DNA from: Pontiellaceae bacterium
GTDB lineage: Bacteria > Verrucomicrobiota > Kiritimatiellia > Kiritimatiellales > Tichowtungiaceae
NCBI GenBank assembly: GCA_029934215.1
Contig: JAOZMR010000178.1
Coordinates: 1-5,950, forward strand
Length of the DNA stretch: 5,950 bases
Reading direction: 5' to 3'
Shown: positions 1-5,348 of the stretch, one piece after another
Position numbering within the stretch: position 1 is the stretch's first letter
How the letters are laid out: each line of letters opens with the position of its first letter
Made by a program: the position numbers and the translations under genes
Notes under the pieces: model-generated
Told to the model about the DNA's origin: nothing
Database searches by the model: none
The model's input: only the letters and a program-made list of their open reading frames with translations

Positions 1-44
1 CTGGACACGTGCTCTACGTTCGGTTCCTGAACAGACTTCGCACA

Positions 45-59
45 TTCCAACCATTTGAA
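45..59. repeat. TTCCAA palindrome, copy 1 (one mismatch)
   Basis: TTCCAA-CCA-TTTGAA: the 15-bp interrupted palindrome with one change in the right arm. It is intergenic, at the left edge of the window. Confidence 0.5.
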
Positions 60-68
60 AAACGTAGA

Positions 69-85
69 AGAGGCATCCTGCCTCT
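69..85. repeat. Small hairpin AGAGGC-ATCCT-GCCTCT
   Basis: Perfect 6-bp arms (69-74 and 80-85) flank a 5-nt loop. The core read on the minus strand is GGCAGGATGCC, a motif I associate with interspersed repeats in PVC-type genomes; that association is from memory and was not checked. A further CATCCTG occurs at 108-114. There is no T-run, so it is not a clear terminator. Confidence 0.4.
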
Positions 86-216
86 GGCCTGGATGGCTGG
101 ACATGTTCATCCTGCGCGAAAAAAAACAAAAAAGCTGCCGATGCAGGAGGTTGAACATTTTTTTCTATACGTTTTCGCACCGAATTTTTTATTCACTTCA
201 AATCTTGTTTAGTCCC

Positions 217-242
217 ATTCGTGTAGATTCGTGAAATTCGTG
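217..242. repeat. ATTCGTG short repeat cluster (3 copies)
   Basis: ATTCGTG occurs at 217-223, 227-233 and 236-242, with spacings of 10 and 9 bases. The related ATTAGTG (complement of CACTAAT) occurs twice at 5888-5905 with an 11-base period, so both clusters probably belong to one dispersed intergenic family. The function is unknown. Confidence 0.65.
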
Positions 243-307
243 ATCAAAACAGCTGTAGAATCGTGATTGCGGTAGTAGCGAAAGGGGCTTAACTTAGTGC
301 CATTCGT

Positions 308-399
308 CCCCACGGATGGTAAAACGTCCCGCGGATGAACCGCCCTCTACTTGAGCCTATTCTGATCCTGATCCGTGGGACGTTTTACCCTCCGCGGGG
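308..399. repeat. Large inverted repeat / stem-loop behind mnmA
   Basis: The arms at 308-336 and 371-399 are each 29 nt. The inner 19 pairs (318-336 with 371-389) are complementary throughout, with one G.U pair; the outer 10 contain two mismatches. The 34-nt loop (337-370) contains TGATCC twice in tandem, the second copy running into the right arm (363-374). The element starts 89 nt past the mnmA stop codon, so it would fold in the 3' end of that mRNA. There is no U-tract after it on either strand, so it is not a standard intrinsic terminator. It could be a REP-like or MITE-like element, an mRNA-stabilising structure, or a protein-binding site. No flanking target-site duplication is evident. 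Confidence 0.75.
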
Positions 400-487
400 C
401 CTAGTTTCTTCGCATGTGAAGTGGCCTCATTCAACTTGCAAGGCAAAAGCTAAAATCAAGTGTTTTGTATGTAGTCCAGAGTTTCGA

Positions 488-1585
488 TCAAGGAGTATTG
501 AATGTCGAATGAGATTCGGTTTTTATCCATCCGCCTCCCAATACTTCGGTGCCGGAGTATATAACGGCGGCTTGACCAGGCGTGAGGGCGAACTGGGGTT
601 CGTCAAAAATGACGCGAATTTCGGTGCTGCTGATTTTCGCGATTTTCGCGGGTGCTCCTCGATGTCCGTACCGAGGCTGAACAAAAAAGTGGACCTCCCC
701 TGCCCTGCTCTGCATCCCGGCTTCTGGATATGTCCCGCTAATCCAGTGCGCATCTGTGACGATACATTCCTTTTGCATCACTTTTTCCCGTGGCGATAGG
801 GTGATTTCGTTTTCGTCCGGATTGATGTTGCTAACGTATACCCGCTCGCCTGTCGCAACTCCCGTTCCGCCGCGTTGTCCAACCGTGAACCGGTGAATGC
901 CTTCATGTTTGGCAAGAACGTTGCCCGCTGCATCGAGTACACGACCGCTCTTTTTTACCTGCGGCGCACGGCTTTCAATGAATTCTGCGTATTTACCGGC
1001 TTCCACAAAACAAAGGTCCTGGCTTTCGCCTCGTGGGACGATCGGTAAGTTGTGGTCGGTTGACCACTTTTTTACGTTTTCTTTTGTCCATCCGCCGAGC
1101 GGGAAAGCAATGTGAGCGAGCTGTTTTTGCGAGAGGCGATGCAAAAAATAGGATTGATCTTTTTTGGGATCGTCGGCTCGCATGAGGTGGATTTGCCCGT
1201 CACGTTTTTCGAGCTGTGCGTAGTGACCTGTTGCGAGGAGTTCGCAGTCGAGTTGCAGTGCGCGGTCGAGCAGGAAGCCGAATTTGATGAATTGATTGCA
1301 TGATATGCAGGGCGACGGTGTACGGCCTGCGACATATTCATCGACAAACGGAGAAACAACATATTTCTCGAAACGTTCCTGTGCATTGACGACGTAATGA
1401 CGGATGTCGAGCGCGGCGCAGACTTTTTTTGCTCGGGCAACATCCTCGATTGAGCAGCAGCGCGAGCCCTCTTTCCACATATGTGCGGTAAGCCCGATCA
1501 CCTCGTAACCCTGTTCAACAAGTAAGGCAGCAGCAACGGAGCTATCCGTTCCACCACTCATTCCGACTGCTGCACGTTTTTTCAT
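488..1585 (-). CDS. mnmA: MnmA, tRNA 2-thiouridine(34) synthase (three-cysteine type)
   Basis: Cytoplasmic ATP-dependent thiolase that adds sulfur at C2 of U34 in tRNA-Lys, -Glu and -Gln. It has 365 residues, normal for the family. An N-terminal PP-loop ATP pyrophosphatase motif (GMSGGTDSS, residues 8-16) activates the uridine. The conserved GRTPSPC-IS-C stretch (87-96) carries Cys93 and Cys96, ATGHY lies at 118-122, and ESQDLCF (187-193) carries Cys192. The central domain GQRGG and a C-terminal beta-barrel ending in LGGGWI follow. E. coli MnmA has Asp where this protein has Cys93, so this is the CxxC + C form, which in Thermus binds a [4Fe-4S] cluster. The ATG at 1585 begins directly before the PP-loop. 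No Shine-Dalgarno is visible; a TTCCAA-type palindrome occupies that position. The gene lies 19 nt after tRNA-Thr and is probably cotranscribed with it. Confidence 0.96.
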   Translation of the reverse strand: MKKRAAVGMSGGTDSSVAAALLVEQGYEVIGLTAHMWKEGSRCCSIEDVARAKKVCAALDIRHYVVNAQERFEKYVVSPFVDEYVAGRTPSPCISCNQFIKFGFLLDRALQLDCELLATGHYAQLEKRDGQIHLMRADDPKKDQSYFLHRLSQKQLAHIAFPLGGWTKENVKKWSTDHNLPIVPRGESQDLCFVEAGKYAEFIESRAPQVKKSGRVLDAAGNVLAKHEGIHRFTVGQRGGTGVATGERVYVSNINPDENEITLSPREKVMQKECIVTDAHWISGTYPEAGMQSRAGEVHFFVQPRYGHRGAPAKIAKISSTEIRVIFDEPQFALTPGQAAVIYSGTEVLGGGWIKTESHSTFNTP

Positions 1586-1599
1586 TCCAAGGGATGGAA
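1585..1599. repeat. TTCCAA palindrome, copy 2, touching the mnmA start codon
   Basis: TTCCAA-GGG-ATGGAA, one mismatch from the consensus. On the minus strand it fills the space where a ribosome binding site would be, and its last base is the A of the mnmA ATG. It also lies between the tRNA-Thr 3' end and mnmA. Confidence 0.6.
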
Positions 1600-1604
1600 G
1601 GGAT

Positions 1605-1679
1605 TGGAGCCAGCGGAGGGAGTCGAACCCCCGACCAGCTGATTACAAATCAGCTGCTCTACCACTGAGCTACGCTGGC
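1605..1679 (-). tRNA. tRNA-Thr(UGU)
   Basis: The minus strand folds as a complete cloverleaf. The acceptor stem GCCAGCG pairs with CGCTGGC, the D arm is GCTC/GAGC with loop AGTGGTA, and the anticodon stem GCTGA/TCAGC encloses loop TTTGTAA, giving anticodon TGT (reads ACA, threonine). A 5-nt variable loop follows, then a T arm GGGGG/CCCTC (one G.U pair) with loop TTCGACT. The discriminator base is T and CCA is encoded (1607-1605). Without CCA it is 72 nt. It sits 41 nt after the prmC stop codon and 19 nt before mnmA. Its U34 is not an MnmA target, since MnmA acts on Lys, Glu and Gln tRNAs, so the pairing is positional rather than enzyme-substrate. Confidence 0.97.
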
Positions 1680-1694
1680 GTCGATAAAGTGAGA

Positions 1695-1724
1695 AGAGTA
1701 CGCGAAACGCAGAAGGTTTGTCAA
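1695..1724 (-). promoter_or_regulatory. Probable sigma-70 promoter for tRNA-Thr and mnmA
   Basis: On the minus strand a perfect TTGACA -35 box (1724-1719) is followed after 18 bases by TACTCT (1700-1695), a weak -10 box that keeps the conserved TA...T positions. Transcription would start about 10 nt before the tRNA 5' end. The -35 box overlaps the prmC stop codon TGA. The -35 match is seen directly; promoter function is inferred. Confidence 0.55.
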
Positions 1725-2560
1725 ACATTGTTTCCATAAACAATTCGATTGAGCCCCGAGTGGTCCTGTATAACTTGAACATTGTTAAACCCTGCCTGTT
1801 CCAAACATTGGAAAACTGCGTCTCTCTGATCGCACCCAATTTCCAGAAACAGCCCGCCGCCGGGTTTCAGGACCTTCGCCGCCTGTTCGACGAATGGGGT
1901 GATTAGATCCATCCCATCTTCACCGCCATCAAGCGCAAGCTGCGGCTCGTACTCTTTCACCGAAACATCCAACGTTTTCCAAACATTGGAAAAAATGTAC
2001 GGCGGATTCGATACCACAATATCGAAGGCGTTTTCGGCTACTCCTTCGAGCAAATTATTTTCCAGGGTTTGGAACTTTTCAGAAAGCCCAAGCCGTTGCG
2101 CGTTCTCTTGCGCCAGTTCCAAGGCCGTCGACGAGATGTCGATTGCAACGATACGAGCGTTCGGCAGTTCCTGTGCAAGCGCCAAGCCGATACAGCCCGT
2201 TCCCGTACACACATCCGCAATGCGGAGAAAATCTGATGTTCCAAACCTTGGACAAAAGGTCAGAACCTCTTCCACAAGAAGCTCTGTTTCTGGACGCGGA
2301 ATGAGTGCGCGAGAATCGCACAAAATTTCCAAGCCTCGGAAATCGACGTATCCAATGATATATTGAATCGGCTCGCCCTTCTCTGCGCGAGCGATGGACC
2401 TTTCCAGCTCTGCACTCTGCTCCGCTGACATTTCGCGGAAATAGATTTCGAGCGGTCTACAACCCATCACATGCGCCGCAAGTTCCTCGACGGAACGCCT
2501 CGGATTCCCGTTCCCCGCCGCAGCAAGCCGTTCTTCCAATGTTCGGAAAATCTTGTTCAT
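1721..2560 (-). CDS. prmC: PrmC/HemK, release factor glutamine N5-methyltransferase
   Basis: Methylates the glutamine of the GGQ motif in peptide-chain release factors RF1 and RF2, using S-adenosylmethionine, and so tunes translation termination in the cytoplasm. It has 279 residues, a usual length. A small helical N-terminal domain (about 1-85) leads to the family hallmark IPRPETE (87-93). The SAM-binding loop VCTGTGCIG is at 117-125 and the catalytic NPPY at 185-188, followed by YEPQLALDGGEDG (204-216). The open frame extends 26 codons further upstream, but that would lie inside dgt. The ATG at 2560 overlaps the dgt stop as ATGA, indicating translational coupling. Upstream is only a weak GAGAAA. 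Six copies of the TTCCAA palindrome lie in this one gene, an unusual density. prfA, a common neighbour of prmC, is not in the window. Confidence 0.95.
   Translation of the reverse strand: MNKIFRTLEERLAAAGNGNPRRSVEELAAHVMGCRPLEIYFREMSAEQSAELERSIARAEKGEPIQYIIGYVDFRGLEILCDSRALIPRPETELLVEEVLTFCPRFGTSDFLRIADVCTGTGCIGLALAQELPNARIVAIDISSTALELAQENAQRLGLSEKFQTLENNLLEGVAENAFDIVVSNPPYIFSNVWKTLDVSVKEYEPQLALDGGEDGMDLITPFVEQAAKVLKPGGGLFLEIGCDQRDAVFQCLEQAGFNNVQVIQDHSGLNRIVYGNNV
1799..1813. repeat. TTCCAA palindrome, copy 3 (exact)
   Basis: TTCCAA-ACA-TTGGAA in prmC. Read on the coding strand it is exactly five in-frame codons, F250-Q-C-L-E254. Confidence 0.75.
1977..1991. repeat. TTCCAA palindrome, copy 4 (exact)
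   Basis: TTCCAA-ACA-TTGGAA, identical to the copy at 1799-1813, but in another reading frame of prmC, where it contributes to FSNVWK (190-195) just after the NPPY catalytic motif. Confidence 0.75.
2060..2074. repeat. TTCCAA palindrome, copy 5 (one mismatch)
   Basis: TTCCAG-GGT-TTGGAA in prmC, in frame as F163-Q-T-L-E167. Confidence 0.65.
2239..2253. repeat. TTCCAA palindrome, copy 6 (one mismatch)
   Basis: TTCCAA-ACC-TTGGAC in prmC. It is in a different frame from most copies and encodes part of CPRFGT (103-108). Confidence 0.6.
2327..2341. repeat. TTCCAA palindrome, copy 7 (exact, T-C variant)
   Basis: TTCCAA-GCC-TCGGAA in prmC, in frame as F74-R-G-L-E78, shortly before the PRPETE motif. 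Confidence 0.75.
2534..2548. repeat. TTCCAA palindrome, copy 8 (exact, T-C variant)
   Basis: TTCCAA-TGT-TCGGAA near the 5' end of prmC, in frame as F5-R-T-L-E9, twelve bases after the A of the start codon. Confidence 0.75.
2557..2560 (-). promoter_or_regulatory. ATGA stop/start overlap of dgt and prmC
   Basis: The dgt TGA (2559-2557) shares bases with the prmC ATG (2560-2558). With no strong Shine-Dalgarno before prmC, its translation probably depends on ribosomes terminating on dgt. This overlap also decides the prmC start. Confidence 0.8.
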
Positions 2561-3699
2561 GAAATTCTGTATTTCTCGCATTCTTCGAGGGCGTAGCGAT
2601 CGGTGCAGCCGGCGACATAGTCGCAGACGGTGCGCCAAAGCCCCTCCTCCGGAATGCGGCGGACCGATTTATTGCCCATCGCTTCTGGATGCTTGATGTA
2701 ATGCAAAAAGAGCCCGCGCATAAGCTCAACCGCCACGATGCTCTCTTGGGAGACGACTGGGTGATAGTAGAGCTGCTTATAAAGGAAATCGGAAAAATCC
2801 TTAAGCATCTCCGCCATGGCATCGCTAAACACGATAAGCCGTTCCGGCGCATTCATGATATCCACGATGGATTGCGGGCGATGTTTTTCGAGACGACGCT
2901 CCCCCTCGCCAATCACATCCTGAACCTGCAAATCTAGCAAATTGCGGATCGTGATGCGGAGAAACTGCACACGTTCGAGGTTGGAATATTGCTCATGCGT
3001 CCGCGCTGCGGCGAGCCGCCAAAATTCGTGACGATCCAACTGGTGCGGAGAAATCAAACCCGCTTCCAGCCCGTCATCAACATCGTGGGCATAATAGCTC
3101 ATATCATCTGCGACATCCGCGATCTGTGCTTCCAACATTTGGAACGGACCAATAGGGAACCCATCGAGCTGGGCGCCCGGCTTAGCCGCCTCGTGCTTAA
3201 GGAGACCTGAGCGAACCTCCCAGCTCAGATTTAGCCCGCGAAACTTTGGATACGCATATTCGAGTTTTTCGACGGCGCGTAAACTCTGCAGATTATGGTC
3301 GAACCCGCCCTGCCCTTTCATCAACTCATCGAGCACAAACTCCCCGCGATGCCCAAACGGGCTGTGCCCAACATCATGAGCCAGACAAATGGTTTCCGTG
3401 AGATCCTCATTCGCATGAAACGCACGAGCGAGCGTCCGACCAATCGCCGTCATTTCAATTGTATGAGTCAGACGCGTGCGATAATGGTCCGCAGTGCCAT
3501 TGACAAAAACCTGCGTTTTATATTCCAACCTTCGGAAACACCGACTATGCAAAACACGGTCCCGGTCGCGTTGAAAACAGGAGCGAACCGGATGATCTGA
3601 TTCTGGGAAATGCCGTCCCAACGTTTTCGTGCTATGCGCGGCATACGAAGCGAGATCCCGCCACTCGACATCTTCCAACTCTTTTCTTGCGTACGTCAT
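2557..3699 (-). CDS. dgt: dGTP/dNTP triphosphohydrolase (HD superfamily, Dgt-like)
   Basis: Cleaves deoxynucleoside triphosphates (dGTP in E. coli Dgt) to the nucleoside and tripolyphosphate, controlling dNTP pools in the cytoplasm. It has 380 residues, the length of the shorter Dgt-like class. The N-terminal family motif FRRLEYKTQVF is at 55-65. The metal-binding HD signature is visible: His79 in RLTHT, His108-Asp109 in AHDVGH, and an acidic site in IADVADDMSYYAHD (193-206, Asp198 probably the metal ligand). FGHRGE is at 115-120. The substrate specificity of this subclass cannot be read from sequence. ATG at 3699 is preceded by AAGGTG at a 9-nt spacing. It is the first gene of the minus-strand block and overlaps prmC by ATGA. 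Two TTCCAA palindromes lie inside, one within the conserved FRRLE motif. Confidence 0.94.
   Translation of the reverse strand: MTYARKELEDVEWRDLASYAAHSTKTLGRHFPESDHPVRSCFQRDRDRVLHSRCFRRLEYKTQVFVNGTADHYRTRLTHTIEMTAIGRTLARAFHANEDLTETICLAHDVGHSPFGHRGEFVLDELMKGQGGFDHNLQSLRAVEKLEYAYPKFRGLNLSWEVRSGLLKHEAAKPGAQLDGFPIGPFQMLEAQIADVADDMSYYAHDVDDGLEAGLISPHQLDRHEFWRLAAARTHEQYSNLERVQFLRITIRNLLDLQVQDVIGEGERRLEKHRPQSIVDIMNAPERLIVFSDAMAEMLKDFSDFLYKQLYYHPVVSQESIVAVELMRGLFLHYIKHPEAMGNKSVRRIPEEGLWRTVCDYVAGCTDRYALEECEKYRIS
3130..3144. repeat. TTCCAA palindrome, copy 9 (exact)
   Basis: TTCCAA-CAT-TTGGAA in dgt, in frame as F186-Q-M-L-E190, just before the IADVADD metal-site motif. Confidence 0.75.
3523..3537. repeat. 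TTCCAA palindrome, copy 10 (exact, T-C variant)
   Basis: TTCCAA-CCT-TCGGAA in dgt, in frame as F55-R-R-L-E59. This is part of the conserved FRRLxxKTQV family motif, so here the protein sequence alone could largely explain the DNA. Confidence 0.7.
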
Positions 3700-3708
3700 C
3701 GTTCAACA

Positions 3709-3714
3709 CACCTT
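3709..3714 (-). promoter_or_regulatory. Ribosome binding site of dgt
   Basis: AAGGTG on the minus strand, 9 bases before the ATG at 3699. It supports that start. Confidence 0.6.
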
Positions 3715-3724
3715 ACGGTTGAAA

Positions 3725-3741
3725 ATCGCGCTTTGTGCGAT
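3725..3741. promoter_or_regulatory. Short hairpin in the dgt leader
   Basis: ATCGCGC-TTT-GTGCGAT on the plus strand: seven pairs, one of them G.U, with a 3-nt loop. It lies 25 nt upstream of the dgt ATG. ATCGCAC occurs again at 3799-3805, complementary to the right arm. It could be a leader structure or an operator; no function is shown. Confidence 0.3.
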
Positions 3742-3779
3742 AGGGTTCTGTTGCTTCAGCGATCTCAGGAACACCCATA

Positions 3780-3797
3780 CCATTCTCTCCATTCTCA
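3780..3797. repeat. Two 9-bp direct repeats in the dgt/Nudix divergent spacer
   Basis: CCATTCTCT followed directly by CCATTCTCA. Its position in the 194-bp spacer between two divergent genes would suit a regulator site, but two imperfect copies are weak evidence. I found no convincing -35/-10 pair for either gene in this spacer. Confidence 0.3.
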
Positions 3798-3893
3798 TAT
3801 CGCACGAACAGTACAGCACCCGTCCAACACAAAAAAGGCTTAACTCAGAAAATACAGTTTACTACCCCCGAAAAACTCGCTACATTCCGCGCC

Positions 3894-4436
3894 ATGTACG
3901 AAAAAACCATAGGAACAAAAACTGTTTTCGACGGCCGCATCATGTGTGTTGAAGTGTTAGATGTTGAACTCTCGGACGGACGGACATCCACCCGCGAAAT
4001 TGTCCGACACGGCGCGGCGGTGGCTGTAATCGCCAGACGGCGCGACGGTCGCTTCGTATTCATCCGCCAATTCCGCAAAGCAATGGAGCGCGTATGTTTT
4101 GAAGTGATGGCAGGGCTCGTCGACCCAGGCGAAGACTCAGAAACCGCAGCCATCCGCGAACTCAAAGAAGAAACCGGCTACACGCCAGAATCCATCCGCC
4201 TCTTGGGACCCGTCTACCCATCCATCGGCTACTGCGACGAACGGATCGACATTTTCTATGCCGACGTAAACGAACCCGGCGAAACCGACTTCGACTCCGA
4301 CGAAGAGATCGAAACCCTACTCATCACCGAACAGGAGATGACAGAAATGATCCGCAAAAACGAGATACAAGACGCAAAAACCCTAGCCGCATGGATGCTA
4401 TACACCGTGACTCGGGATGGGAGCATTTCCGAATAA
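3894..4436 (+). CDS. Nudix hydrolase, ADP-ribose pyrophosphatase type
   Basis: Most likely hydrolyses ADP-ribose or a related nucleoside diphosphate sugar to AMP and the sugar phosphate, a cytoplasmic clean-up reaction needing Mg2+. The 180-residue protein carries a complete Nudix box at 74-96: Gly74, Glu80, Arg88-Glu89, Glu92-Glu93 and Gly95, matching GX5EX7REUXEEXGU. Features of the ADP-ribose pyrophosphatase subfamily are IRQFR (57-61), the E-x-x-A-G-x-x-D run into the box (from Glu70), and YPSIGYCDERIDIF (108-121) after it. Exact substrate cannot be told from sequence. ATG at 3894 is the first methionine; no Shine-Dalgarno precedes it, so initiation may be leaderless or SD-independent. 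It is divergent from dgt, convergent with the PEP-CTERM gene, and contains no TTCCAA palindrome. Confidence 0.93.
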   Translation: MYEKTIGTKTVFDGRIMCVEVLDVELSDGRTSTREIVRHGAAVAVIARRRDGRFVFIRQFRKAMERVCFEVMAGLVDPGEDSETAAIRELKEETGYTPESIRLLGPVYPSIGYCDERIDIFYADVNEPGETDFDSDEEIETLLITEQEMTEMIRKNEIQDAKTLAAWMLYTVTRDGSISE

Positions 4437-4465
4437 AGATTTCCGATTGAAAGAACAGGGTGAAA

Positions 4466-4506
4466 AGCAAAAAGCCCGCTCGGATTGAGCGGGCTTTCGG
4501 TTTGCT
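4466..4506. terminator. Bidirectional intrinsic terminator
   Basis: The perfect 11-bp stem AAAGCCCGCTC (4471-4481) and GAGCGGGCTTT (4487-4497) has loop GGATT. The minus strand continues from the stem with an interrupted T-rich tract (TTTTT-GC-TTTT), a good terminator for the PEP-CTERM gene, which ends 24 nt before the stem. On the plus strand the tail (TTTCGGTTT) is weaker, but the stem lies 34 nt after the Nudix stop and probably serves both genes. Confidence 0.88.
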
Positions 4507-4520
4507 TATGGCATTTTGTG

Positions 4521-5225
4521 TTACGCGACGAAATGACGGCGGATCAAAAATCCGAGTCCGGCAACCAGCGCCATCATCGAGACCGTCGCAGGCTCGGGGA
4601 CAACATCTGTAAACCCAATTTCTTGAGCTCCTATATAGTTGCCCCCGCCGTGATTACTGAGAATTTCAAACTCCACATGCCTTACGTCTTCGTACAAAGA
4701 AGAAAACGTGAAATTTTCCGGCGTCAGATTAACCCCGTCAGTTGGACCGGCAACTGCAAAGTCGCTATACTCACTACCGATCAAATTTTCAGCTGCATCG
4801 AAAAAACGAATTTTGAACTCGTTAATTCCCCCTTCGGAATAATGAGAAGCATCCGAAGCATTATTCCAAAGAACAAATGAACCGATATCCACCGCCGTAT
4901 CAAACGAAAACACAACAGTCCCATAAGGTTGGAGATCTCGGCTCAGCCACGCGTGGTTGTAATGGGCAGCCTCAATTGTAGTTGTTTCATCATAAGACGC
5001 AGGCATTCCGGAGCCATTAATCAGCCTGGAAGGCGGGCGGTTGAACTCGCTTTCTCCAGCACCCGCTTTTGAGCCTGTAGTTATTCCTGTATAAGTCGCT
5101 CCGATATCTGCATTCACGCTATCCGGCTGAAAAAAGATCGCTGACGCTGATCCCGCCATTAAAATCCCCGCCAAAGCGAACCCCGCTATTTTGTTTTGCT
5201 TATTTCCTATACTTGCTTCCTTCAT
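4521..5225 (-). CDS. PEP-CTERM sorting-domain protein with a discoidin-like domain
   Basis: Predicted secreted protein handled by an exosortase and anchored or released at the cell surface or extracellular matrix. It has 234 residues. Residues 1-29 form a signal peptide: polar N-region with lysines, hydrophobic core AGFALAGILMAG, and an A-S-A cleavage site before Ile30. The mature part (about 65-206) resembles an F5/8 type C (discoidin, carbohydrate-binding) fold, with RLINGSG, VDIGSFVLWNNA, INEFKIRFFDA and VRHVEFEIL...GAQEIGF; I judge this by eye. The C-terminus is a classic sorting signal: VPEPAT (209-214), a hydrophobic segment, then Arg229-Arg230. The start at 5225 is chosen because AAGGAG lies 6 nt upstream; a 41-codon upstream extension lacks a signal peptide. 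No exosortase is in the window. Confidence 0.92.
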   Translation of the reverse strand: MKEASIGNKQNKIAGFALAGILMAGSASAIFFQPDSVNADIGATYTGITTGSKAGAGESEFNRPPSRLINGSGMPASYDETTTIEAAHYNHAWLSRDLQPYGTVVFSFDTAVDIGSFVLWNNASDASHYSEGGINEFKIRFFDAAENLIGSEYSDFAVAGPTDGVNLTPENFTFSSLYEDVRHVEFEILSNHGGGNYIGAQEIGFTDVVPEPATVSMMALVAGLGFLIRRHFVA

Positions 5226-5231
5226 TTGCTT

Positions 5232-5237
5232 CTCCTT
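5232..5237 (-). promoter_or_regulatory. Ribosome binding site of the PEP-CTERM gene
   Basis: AAGGAG on the minus strand with a 6-nt spacer to the ATG at 5225. It is the best Shine-Dalgarno in the window and decides between this start and the longer open frame beginning at 5348. Confidence 0.88.
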
Positions 5238-5304
5238 GTTGATGTGGTTGATGCATACCGTCAGACGCCACCCGACCGAATGCGAAAGGGCACATCCTGC
5301 TTGC

Positions 5305-5314
5305 AAAAAAAAAA
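5305..5314. repeat. Homopolymer tract A10 in the PEP-CTERM leader
   Basis: Ten consecutive A (T10 on the transcribed minus strand), about 80-90 nt upstream of the PEP-CTERM start. Such tracts can slip during replication. A C9 tract lies further upstream. Confidence 0.8.
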
Positions 5315-5348
5315 CGCAACGCAATAAGCAAGCAAGTTTAGAATTCAA

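Larger units (their letters stand above)
1..487. other. Gene-free region downstream of mnmA
   Basis: No convincing gene is visible here. A 67-codon open frame beginning with GTG at 9 has no recognisable domain or ribosome binding site, and it runs through a hairpin and a palindrome copy, so I do not call it. The stretch holds a degenerate TTCCAA palindrome (45-59), a small hairpin (69-85), an ATTCGTG repeat cluster (217-242) and a large inverted repeat (308-399). The 3' untranslated part of the mnmA transcript must end somewhere in it. I see no classical hairpin followed by a T-run for mnmA, so the 308-399 stem-loop is the only candidate 3'-end structure. Confidence 0.6.

Noticed and set aside
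9..212. 67-codon plus-strand open frame at the left edge, starting with GTG
   Set aside because: No ribosome binding site or domain; it reads through a hairpin repeat and a palindrome copy and has biased basic and low-complexity composition.
217..242. Possible CRISPR-like array at the ATTCGTG cluster
   Set aside because: Units are 7 bp with 2-3 bp gaps, with no spacers of useful length and no cas genes nearby.
408..421. Near-palindrome CTTCGCATGTGAAG behind mnmA
   Set aside because: No loop, one mismatch and no T-run; it has no support as a terminator or repeat.
335..799. 154-codon plus-strand open frame
   Set aside because: It overlaps mnmA antisense for most of its length, starts inside the 308-399 inverted repeat and has no recognisable domain.
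1716..1726. GTTTG-T-CAAAC mini-palindrome near the prmC stop
   Set aside because: Too short to stand alone and explained by the promoter -35 box and the prmC end; it does not match the TTCCAA family.
1727..1789. AACATTG-containing segments resembling decayed TTCCAA palindromes
   Set aside because: They share only the spacer-like core and lack the TTCC/GGAA arms.
1582..1839. 85-codon minus-strand open frame over tRNA-Thr
   Set aside because: It translates through the complete tRNA and the end of prmC in another frame.
2561..2638. 26-codon N-terminal extension of prmC
   Set aside because: It would lie wholly within the 3' end of dgt, is arginine-rich and unlike PrmC; the ATGA overlap gives a better start at 2560.
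5226..5348. 41-codon N-terminal extension of the PEP-CTERM protein
   Set aside because: The AAGGAG site 6 nt before 5225 and the proper signal peptide starting there fix the shorter form.
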